5,877 bases of DNA. Origin: Clostridia bacterium (GTDB lineage Bacteria; Bacillota; DULZ01). Position numbers and translations under genes: made by a program. Below are positions 1 to 5,849 of the stretch, piece after piece. The notes under the pieces are model-generated. The model did no database searches, was not told the origin of the DNA, and was given only the letters and a program-made list of their open reading frames with translations. The DNA lies in NCBI GenBank assembly GCA_012520135.1, contig JAAYOX010000145.1:1-5877 (forward strand), in the 5' to 3' direction. Positions within the stretch are counted from its first letter, which is position 1, and every line of letters begins with the position of its first letter.

Positions 1-521
1 GTTTTGGAGCGAGGGATAGACTCTCCCGTAATCGTAGCTTCATCAATGGCAGCCTGGCCTTTGACAATCACACCGTCCACAGGCACTTTTTCCCCGGGCC
101 GGACCACTACAACATCGCCGGTAGTTACTTCATCAATATCCGCTTCCACAATTTCTCCATCCCTGATTACATTAGCCGTGGAGGGAGCCACTTTAATCAA
201 AGAAGCCAACGCATCCCGGGTTTTTCCCAAAGCCCTGGCTTCCAGATAAGAGCCAAATACGAACAGAAAAGTAACTGCTGCCGCTTCCCAGTATTCCCCC
301 AAGTAAATGCCTCCGATAGCGGCAATCATCACCAGCAGGTTGATGCTGATAATACCGTATCTCAGGGAAAGCAGGGCACTTTTGCCAACGTCATAACCAA
401 AGACAAGGGCTGCAACCAACATGGCCACATTAAATACCTGGATATACCCCATCCATTTGGCAATCCAACCAATAGCGATAATGATCACCGGAATCAGAAT
501 CTTCAGTTCCCGTCTACCCAT
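1..521 (-). CDS. Heavy-metal-translocating P1B-type ATPase, N-terminal part (cut by window edge)
   Basis: This membrane pump couples ATP hydrolysis to transport of a transition metal. Only the first 173 codons are inside the window; the gene continues past the left edge. The visible part has four hydrophobic segments, at about residues 7-24, 27-43, 56-73 and 77-95, matching helices MA, MB, M1 and M2. The start of the actuator domain follows, with RPGEKVPVDG at 141-150 and the TGES dephosphorylation loop at 165-168. LEARALGKTRDAL (93-105) is typical of the P1B group. There is no N-terminal HMA domain; the protein starts straight into MA, and the separate HMA protein upstream probably replaces it. 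The DKTGT phosphorylation site and the metal-selective CPC-type motif lie outside, so the metal (Cu, Zn, Cd or other) cannot be decided. The ATG at 519-521 is preferred because GAAGGTG lies about 5 bases upstream; a GTG two codons earlier would sit on top of that site. An intrinsic terminator lies just upstream. Confidence 0.95.
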   Translation of the reverse strand, partial: MGRRELKILIPVIIIAIGWIAKWMGYIQVFNVAMLVAALVFGYDVGKSALLSLRYGIISINLLVMIAAIGGIYLGEYWEAAAVTFLFVFGSYLEARALGKTRDALASLIKVAPSTANVIRDGEIVEADIDEVTTGDVVVVRPGEKVPVDGVIVKGQAAIDEATITGESIPRSK

Positions 522-544
522 GCTCACACCTTCTTTCTTCCGCT

Positions 545-569
545 AAAAAAGCGAGGATGGGCCTCGCTT
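545..569 (-). terminator. Intrinsic terminator between the HMA gene and the ATPase gene
   Basis: Read on the minus strand, AAGCGAGG (569-562) and CCTCGCTT (556-549) are perfect 8-base complements around a 5-base CCCAT loop. A run of six Ts (550-545) begins in the stem and continues after it. This is the standard form of a Rho-independent terminator. It lies 60 bases after the HMA stop codon and about 24 bases before the ATPase ATG, so it sits inside what would otherwise be a two-gene transcript. I see no convincing promoter between it and the ATPase start. The ATPase is therefore probably expressed by partial or regulated readthrough. Confidence 0.8.
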
Positions 570-611
570 CTGCAAATGACAAACTACACTCTCCTAACCG
601 GCATTAAACGT

Positions 612-626
612 GGGCCGGCCCCGCTT
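612..626 (-). promoter_or_regulatory. Possible anti-terminator segment just after the HMA stop codon
   Basis: On the minus strand, AAGCGGGG (626-619) starts four bases after the HMA stop codon (630-632). It is a 7/8 copy of the terminator's upstream arm AAGCGAGG. It could pair along all eight positions with the downstream arm CCTCGCTT (556-549), with one G-U pair, which would prevent the terminator hairpin. It overlaps a 10-base palindrome GGGCCGGCCC (612-621) that could form a competing local structure. A ribosome finishing the HMA gene would cover this segment. That suggests translation-coupled attenuation, but this is inference; the local hairpin with its short loop should normally win. 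Confidence 0.3.
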
Positions 627-629
627 TTC

Positions 630-836
630 CTATTCGGCCTTATAACCCAGCTTCGAAACAGTCTTTTTAATCTCATCCAAAGAAATAACATCCGGATCAT
701 AACTGACATTTAATTTCCCGGTCATAAAGCTTAATTGAGCATCTTCTACACCTTTTTGCTTCCGTAATAACTCACTGATTTTGCCGGCACAATCGGGGCA
801 AGCTAAATCATTCACTCGTAACGTAATTTTCTCCAT
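630..836 (-). CDS. Free-standing heavy-metal-associated (HMA) domain protein, putative metal chaperone
   Basis: A 68-residue cytoplasmic protein consisting of a single HMA domain with a beta-alpha-beta-beta-alpha-beta ferredoxin-like pattern. The metal site is LACPDC at 11-16, with ligands C13 and C16 followed by AGKI at the start of the first helix. The second strand pair contains the TGKLNVSYD stretch (39-47), and the protein ends with the usual LGY (63-65). Length equals that of CopZ-like chaperones. The residue before the first cysteine is Ala, not the Thr of many copper proteins or the Asp of ZntA-type domains, so the metal is not predictable. FMTGKLNVSYD also resembles HMA domains of Cd/Zn ATPases. 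AAAGGGG lies about 9 bases before the ATG. The next gene encodes a P1B ATPase with no HMA domain, so delivery of metal to, or regulation of, that pump is the likely role. The gene has its own -10 box upstream and a terminator downstream. Confidence 0.93.
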   Translation of the reverse strand: MEKITLRVNDLACPDCAGKISELLRKQKGVEDAQLSFMTGKLNVSYDPDVISLDEIKKTVSKLGYKAE

Positions 837-864
837 CTTATGTATCCCCTTTCTGCTTCATTTG

Positions 865-877
865 CCTATATATTATA
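865..877 (-). promoter_or_regulatory. Putative promoter of the HMA-ATPase unit (-10 box TATAAT)
   Basis: On the minus strand a consensus TATAAT occupies 877-872, about 35 bases before the HMA start codon, with a likely transcription start near 863-866. No acceptable -35 hexamer exists at 15-18 bases spacing; that region is a T7 run followed by AAAA. A promoter with a good -10 and no -35 often depends on an activator, which fits the palindrome just upstream at 899-910. Assignment is by motif only. Confidence 0.55.
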
Positions 878-898
878 CCCATTGGAGTTTTAAAAAAA

Positions 899-910
899 TG
901 ATATATATCA
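899..910. promoter_or_regulatory. 12-base perfect palindrome, possible CRP/FNR-type operator
   Basis: TGATATATATCA is a perfect inverted repeat and has the TGAT-N4-ATCA core of CRP/FNR-family sites. Its centre (904.5) is about 30 bases upstream of the -10 box of the HMA gene. That places it near -40 relative to the expected transcription start, the classical class II activator position. The alternative is that, together with the T7 run that follows it on the minus strand (891-897), it is a weak AT-only terminator for the helicase gene. The A+T-rich context means a chance palindrome is also possible. Confidence 0.4.
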
Positions 911-932
911 CAAACCCGGCTTTTATTTCCCG

Positions 933-3900
933 TTATTCCTGAAACTTTCTTTCAAAATACAGTTCCGGCAATATAACCGGTATCTCCTCCTCGTTATCCG
1001 TCTTCTGCCAATAAACCATAAATCTGACCCTTGCCTTTTGAGGCCGGTAGTTTCCTTGCCGCAAAGCCTGAAGTTCATTTTTGAATTTATTGGAAAACTT
1101 TAGCACCGGCATCCCCTTAATATTTAGGCAGCCGTCCTCATCAACCAGCAGTTCATCCCCGCTCTTCAGGTACCTGATTAAATGCCGGCGACGGTCAAAA
1201 AAGTCCAGATAAACATCCTTTAAAGATAATTGTTTCATTAATTGATCAGGCTGTTCATACTCTCTAAAATCCTCGACCCTTTCCAATCCCTCGGTTTTGA
1301 TAGAATGCAGGTAATCCCCGTTATAATGGATCATGAGGTTGTTTTTGGCCCTAGTCATGGCCACATATAACTGTCGCATGGCCTCTGCAGTGTTAAGGTA
1401 AAACTGATCCAGCATCAAAAAAACGTTATCAAATTCCCTTCCTTTGGCCTTATGAATTGTTGAGACAAACACAGTCTCCCGATCTCCCCTTACAAAGTCT
1501 TCCAACTTGGATTCCCTGATAAATACCTCTAAATCCGATTTGTATTTATGTGTAGGATTAGTAATATCAAAGTCCCTGATTAGATTGAGACAGAGCTCCA
1601 AATTAGGGCTGCTGCTAAACCTGCTCTTAAGACTGTTTATTGCCCCTGACCAAAGGCCATCATTAATTACATAAGTTGCAGCATCATGAAAACGGCTGAC
1701 AAAAAACCTTATTTCCAACAAATTGTATAGGTTGAAGCCTTCATTGGATTGAATCAGTTTAGCCTGGACACCGTTCTTATTCAGTAAACCGGCAACCTGC
1801 ATCGCTTCTTCATTGGTCTTGGTCAAAACACAGGTAGTTCCCGGTAATTGTTGGGAAAGGACATCCTTAACCAAGGGCACAATCAGATTAGAGCTACGGT
1901 AATGAACCACTCGCAATTTCCCTTGACTGCCCTGTACCGGAATGATGGGTGTAGTCTTCAAACGACGGGGAAGCTTTTGGACATACCTGTTGGTAAAATC
2001 AACCAGATTACTCTTACTCCTATAGTTTTCCACCAGTTCATATCTAGCCGCCCGGTATTCAGTAATCAATTGCTCCAGGTATTTGGAACTGGCACCCCTG
2101 AATTCATAAATATTCTGATCATCGTCACCGACGGCAATTACCCGCATTTCCTCATTCCGCTCCATTAAAGCCTGGACCAGAGCAAACTCATGGGCATCCA
2201 TGTCCTGGGCTTCATCGATGACTAGGACAGACTTGGTAATTCTGCCTGGGTCAACTTCTCCTGATTTAATTCGGTTAACGGTTTCGGCAATGATCTCAGC
2301 TGACTTTTCCAGGGTCCCCACTTTGCCCAATAAGTCAAAACAATAAGAATGAAAGGTTTTAATCTCAATAAAATTAGCCGCATTACCGATGAGCTTCAGC
2401 AACCGTTTTTTGAAATCGGTAACTGCACTCCTTGAAAAAGTCAGCATCAATAATTGCTCATGTTTAACGTCTTCCATTAAGAGCAAAGAGGCCAACTTAT
2501 GAACCAAAACCCGGGTTTTACCGCTGCCCGGCCCGGCTGCCACCACAATATATTTGGAATCCTTGTCGTTGATTATTTCCAGTTGTTTAACAGACAGTTC
2601 TCCAAAGAGCTGTTGGAATTTGGCAGGAGTAATATTCTTTTTGATCTCTTTTTGGCGGGACCCGGGGAAATACTTATTCAAAAAAGCTTTATAATCCAGT
2701 TGAAAATAATCGTCGACAAATTGCAGTGCCGCCTTGTAATTGCTAATCATTTTGCGGGCGTATTCACCCACAATATGGATTTGCTGTATTTTATTCTGGT
2801 AAAATTCATTTAATTTTTTATAATCATCCTGCTTATAACGCCTTTTGTTATCTCGCTCCAGGCGTTCAATCGTCAGGGCTTGGTACGTAACCAGAAATCC
2901 GCCCTCAATTTTGATCCCTTCAATTCTTGATAAATAAAAAAGGGCGTCTTCAATTTCATCCAAAGTAGCCGTACTCTTAAAAAGAGTGGACCTGTTTTCA
3001 AAGGCCTCTTTCAGTTCCAACACCGAAAACTGCACCGGAACCTCTTCCCCGGAGGAAATACCGGAGTTTAATTGTTCACCGCTTTTCTCATAAAGATACT
3101 CTACGATAAACCGGGCTAATTCATTACGTTTGGTCAGCAAAGCTTCCAGGGACTCCCGTGGCTGAAGACCCATAACAGCCACATGGTTTCTGGAAAAACC
3201 GGTATTCTGTCGTCGGATCCAGTTTTTGATGGCCCAGAAATTGAGTACTGTCTTAATTTTGTTAGGGGTTACTCCGGTACAACCGAATTCTTCAGCTTCC
3301 TCATTGAGCTCCTTAAGGGACAAAACTTGCCCTTCATCATCAATAACTGTCAGCAGATATTTTTCCAACTGTCCATAGAAATTTACGATATTTAATGACC
3401 GGTTCACATTTTCCCGCTTTCTGATAAAGGCGGTCAGATCTTTGGCGTCGGCCAGGATCTTCTCCTCCCGGAGCAGGTTTACAATCCGCACCACTTCCTG
3501 TTTTTCAATGCCCAAATGATCGGCGATGTAATCAACTCTTGATTCCGCCACTTCCTTGTCCACCCGCTGCCGGCTTCTACTGGAAAAAAGTTTGCTGATG
3601 ATCCGGGCAGCCGTCTCCTTTTGTTTGTCATCAAACCTGGAAGAGGCATTGATCCTGCTGATGGCTTCCTGGGCAGTTCTGCATAGGATACTGTCGGCAT
3701 AGACCCGGGGCGCATTTTGCCCCCGTTTCACATAACCGGCTTCCTCCAGAGCAGCAATGGCCGTTGTCACCCTGGTTTCAATTTCCGCAATGCTGTCATC
3801 CCAACCGGCCCTGCGGGCGATTTCCAGGGCGGATTGGGATACCTTTGAGCGAAGTTTAGTCAGGTCTTTGATGGCTTTCCAAACTTGCTGGATTTCCCGG

Positions 3901-5741
3901 ATACTCAGCTTTGTTTGATTGAGGAGAACAAAGTGTTTGCTCAAATCCTCATCATTAAATAAGACAAAGCAATCGGCGGTGATATTTTCATCCCTCCCGG
4001 CCCTGCCTGCTTCTTGGATATAGTTTTCCAAGGAATCCGAAATGTCATAATGAATGACCATGCCCACATCTTTCTTGTCAACGCCCATGCCAAAGGCAGA
4101 GGTAGCAACCATTACCTGAACCTCACCCTGAATAAAGACATCCTGATTGGCCATTTTTTCCCGGGTGTCCATTTTACCGTGATAGGGCCTGGCCTCAAAA
4201 CCGTCTCGCGTCAGTCTTTGGGCCAATTGGTAGGCTTTTCTGGTCCGGGATACATAGATAATGGTGGGACAGTTTTTCTCCTGGATTAAGTCCCTGACCG
4301 TGTTGTATTTTTCTTCTTCCGTTGCCTTCTCAAAGACTTGGTAGCGAAGATTGGTCCTTGACGCATTGGCACGAAACACTTCCAGATTGATACCCAACTT
4401 TTGGTGGAAATAGGCTTTGATATCTTCGATGACATTCCTCTTTGCCGTGGCGGTAAAACAAGAAACGGGAATTGGCTCTTTCAAATTCTTTTTTTCCTGA
4501 AGCTCCCTGATAAAATCCCCGATATACAGGTAGTCAACCCGGAAATCCTGTCCCCAGGCGGAAAAACAGTGAGCTTCATCGATTACAAATCTGACTACTT
4601 TCCGTCCCAACAGCAAACGTTCAATGGTCTTTGAACGTAAAGATTCCGGTGCGATATAGAGGATGGAAGCAGTACCGTTTTCCACCCGTTCCAATGACTT
4701 TGCCCTCTCAATCGGGTCAAGCAGTCCGTTGATGGTTACCGCTTCGGTAATGCCCGCTTTTTCCAGGTTATCCACCTGGTCTTTCATCAGGGATTGCAAT
4801 GGAGAGATAACTACTGTCAATCCCTTCTCATTGACACCACTCATTAACGCCGGAACCTGAAAAGTTATGGACTTTCCTCCGCCGGTAGGAAATACCGCCA
4901 ACAATGATTTATTGTTGACTGCCGCTTGCACGGCTTTTTCCTGCAAGGGTTCTCCGGCGTAAGTCCGGTAGGAATCGAAACCGAAGAACCGTTTCAATCC
5001 CTTATGGATATCCAGGGCATCATTACAATAGACACATCCTGTATGGCAAGGGTTATTTCTCAACAAAAACATTACCCGTTCAACCGCCGGGTAGTTATTC
5101 AAAACCCAAGGAGGCGTAATGGAATAGCGGCTGTTAGTCTGAATCAATGCCAGGCAGTAGGCCAGCTCAATCGGATATTCTGAAATCAACTCAGTGAGGT
5201 TTGCCCTTTCACAGATGAGACCATGGAATACCTTCCGGATTAAAGTCTCTATCTGCCGATGGTGCACACTGAAATCAAGAAAAAGAAAAAAGGAGCTAAA
5301 TTCTCTCTTATCCTGCAAGAGAGAATAATAGATCTCCTTTAATCCATTGTCTGCCTGCTGAAAAGCCGCTACCTCATCAAAAAAAAGGTCCCTAGCCTTC
5401 ATTGAATCATTTAAAGGGTTATTGAGTTCTTCTGTTTGCAGCTTATCATCTTTTAACAAGGCATGATAGGGCTCCTTGGGAAACAACAACGGGGAAAGAT
5501 ACAAGGTATCAATAAACCGTAAACCATTCATTCCGGCTTGGGCAAGAGGGTCTTCAAGATATTTCAGGTCGTGATTAAAGATATTATGACCGCAAATATA
5601 CCGAACGCCGGTCAGAAAATTGATAAAATCAACCACAGAATTAGAATGAAATGTACTGCCATCACCCTTGATGCTGCCAATATCCACAATCCGGCCGCTA
5701 GTTGGGTCAACCTCAAGGTCAAAAAAAGCGACAGAATTCAT
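933..5741 (-). CDS. Multidomain DNA helicase-nuclease: DEDD exonuclease + RecQ helicase + UvrD-like helicase
   Basis: An intact 1602-residue protein predicted to unwind and trim DNA. Domains in order: (1) DEDD exonuclease, about 1-125: FDLE (D8, E10), GHNIFNHD (D58), IDTL, and NNPLND (D112). (2) Helical region 125-230 and a CX3CX2C cluster (C232, C236, C239). (3) RecQ-type SF2 helicase, about 250-605: FGFDSYR with Q267, Walker A TGGGKS (286-291), DEAHCFSAWGQDFR (388-401), FTATA (429-433), YHGKM (520-524), QEAGRAGRD (576-584). (4) Winged-helix-like region 606-860 without the RecQ zinc cysteines, then a charged linker to 1040. (5) UvrD/PcrA-type SF1 helicase, about 1045-1480: AAGPGSGKT (1068-1076), TFHS (1129-1132), DEAQD (1176-1180), GDDDQNIYEFRG (1205-1216), ENYRS (1238-1242), STIHKAKGREFDNV (1427-1440), YVAMTRAK (1459-1466). 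(6) Unassigned C-terminal domain 1500-1602. Both ATPase sites look complete. E. coli RecQ is about 610 residues and UvrD about 720. The ATG has GGAGGG six bases upstream. A role in repair, recombination or defence is inferred; the neighbours do not help. Confidence 0.96.
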   Translation of the reverse strand: MNSVAFFDLEVDPTSGRIVDIGSIKGDGSTFHSNSVVDFINFLTGVRYICGHNIFNHDLKYLEDPLAQAGMNGLRFIDTLYLSPLLFPKEPYHALLKDDKLQTEELNNPLNDSMKARDLFFDEVAAFQQADNGLKEIYYSLLQDKREFSSFFLFLDFSVHHRQIETLIRKVFHGLICERANLTELISEYPIELAYCLALIQTNSRYSITPPWVLNNYPAVERVMFLLRNNPCHTGCVYCNDALDIHKGLKRFFGFDSYRTYAGEPLQEKAVQAAVNNKSLLAVFPTGGGKSITFQVPALMSGVNEKGLTVVISPLQSLMKDQVDNLEKAGITEAVTINGLLDPIERAKSLERVENGTASILYIAPESLRSKTIERLLLGRKVVRFVIDEAHCFSAWGQDFRVDYLYIGDFIRELQEKKNLKEPIPVSCFTATAKRNVIEDIKAYFHQKLGINLEVFRANASRTNLRYQVFEKATEEEKYNTVRDLIQEKNCPTIIYVSRTRKAYQLAQRLTRDGFEARPYHGKMDTREKMANQDVFIQGEVQVMVATSAFGMGVDKKDVGMVIHYDISDSLENYIQEAGRAGRDENITADCFVLFNDEDLSKHFVLLNQTKLSIREIQQVWKAIKDLTKLRSKVSQSALEIARRAGWDDSIAEIETRVTTAIAALEEAGYVKRGQNAPRVYADSILCRTAQEAISRINASSRFDDKQKETAARIISKLFSSRSRQRVDKEVAESRVDYIADHLGIEKQEVVRIVNLLREEKILADAKDLTAFIRKRENVNRSLNIVNFYGQLEKYLLTVIDDEGQVLSLKELNEEAEEFGCTGVTPNKIKTVLNFWAIKNWIRRQNTGFSRNHVAVMGLQPRESLEALLTKRNELARFIVEYLYEKSGEQLNSGISSGEEVPVQFSVLELKEAFENRSTLFKSTATLDEIEDALFYLSRIEGIKIEGGFLVTYQALTIERLERDNKRRYKQDDYKKLNEFYQNKIQQIHIVGEYARKMISNYKAALQFVDDYFQLDYKAFLNKYFPGSRQKEIKKNITPAKFQQLFGELSVKQLEIINDKDSKYIVVAAGPGSGKTRVLVHKLASLLLMEDVKHEQLLMLTFSRSAVTDFKKRLLKLIGNAANFIEIKTFHSYCFDLLGKVGTLEKSAEIIAETVNRIKSGEVDPGRITKSVLVIDEAQDMDAHEFALVQALMERNEEMRVIAVGDDDQNIYEFRGASSKYLEQLITEYRAARYELVENYRSKSNLVDFTNRYVQKLPRRLKTTPIIPVQGSQGKLRVVHYRSSNLIVPLVKDVLSQQLPGTTCVLTKTNEEAMQVAGLLNKNGVQAKLIQSNEGFNLYNLLEIRFFVSRFHDAATYVINDGLWSGAINSLKSRFSSSPNLELCLNLIRDFDITNPTHKYKSDLEVFIRESKLEDFVRGDRETVFVSTIHKAKGREFDNVFLMLDQFYLNTAEAMRQLYVAMTRAKNNLMIHYNGDYLHSIKTEGLERVEDFREYEQPDQLMKQLSLKDVYLDFFDRRRHLIRYLKSGDELLVDEDGCLNIKGMPVLKFSNKFKNELQALRQGNYRPQKARVRFMVYWQKTDNEEEIPVILPELYFERKFQE

Positions 5742-5747
5742 CAGATA

Positions 5748-5803
5748 CCCTCCAAAAGACTTAGTAACAGTTAAATTATAACATTTTTTCTCGGATTTGG
5801 AGA
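5748..5803 (-). promoter_or_regulatory. Promoter and ribosome site of the helicase gene
   Basis: On the minus strand TGTTATAAT (5783-5775) is an extended -10 element, TGn followed by a perfect TATAAT. At 17 bases spacing the -35 position reads TCTCCA (5803-5798), a weak match, which an extended -10 can tolerate. Transcription would start near 5768, giving a short leader of about 25 bases. The ribosome site GGAGGG (5753-5748) stands six bases before the ATG and settles the start codon. No operator was evident inside this stretch. Confidence 0.6.
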
Positions 5804-5829
5804 GTTAATTGTTTGCAACATCGGTTAAT
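5804..5829. repeat. Short direct repeat around a TTGCAA palindrome in the divergent intergenic region
   Basis: GTTAAT occurs at 5804-5809 and again at 5824-5829, exactly 20 bases apart (about two helical turns). The near-palindromic TGTTTGCAACA (5810-5820) lies between them. The cluster sits just upstream of the helicase promoter and just before the putative plus-strand start. It could be a regulator site serving one or both directions, but the elements are short and could be chance. Confidence 0.25.
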
Positions 5830-5849
5830 CAGGGGGTGAAGTAGCCGGC

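Noticed and set aside
4..249. 81-residue plus-strand open frame
   Set aside because: It lies opposite the ATPase gene, whose minus-strand reading gives clear TGES and PGEKVPVDG motifs. The plus frame is low-complexity Ser/Thr-rich with no recognisable domain.
571..600. Possible internal promoter for the ATPase (TTGTCA with a CATCCT 17 bases on)
   Set aside because: The -10 match is only three of six and would lie inside the terminator hairpin. Not credible without mapping data.
885..932. Intrinsic terminator of the helicase gene
   Set aside because: The only hairpin before the T7 run is AT-rich and has almost no stable stem. It is better described as a possible operator, although a weak terminator role cannot be excluded.
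5025..5048. CX3CX2C resembles the radical SAM cluster motif
   Set aside because: It sits between nuclease and helicase domains, with no radical SAM barrel sequence around it. A zinc or other structural metal site is far more likely.
933..5741. Helicase as part of a defence island or coupled to the metal genes
   Set aside because: The visible neighbours are a metal chaperone and pump with their own promoter, and a nine-codon fragment. No restriction, toxin, integrase or other defence gene is in the window, so the context supports neither idea.
1848..5774. Several plus-strand frames of 65-106 residues, and a 78-residue minus-strand frame at 3479-3715
   Set aside because: All but one lie wholly inside the 1602-residue helicase gene; the frame at 5538-5774 also extends slightly past its start. 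None shows family motifs, and the helicase frame explains the region fully.
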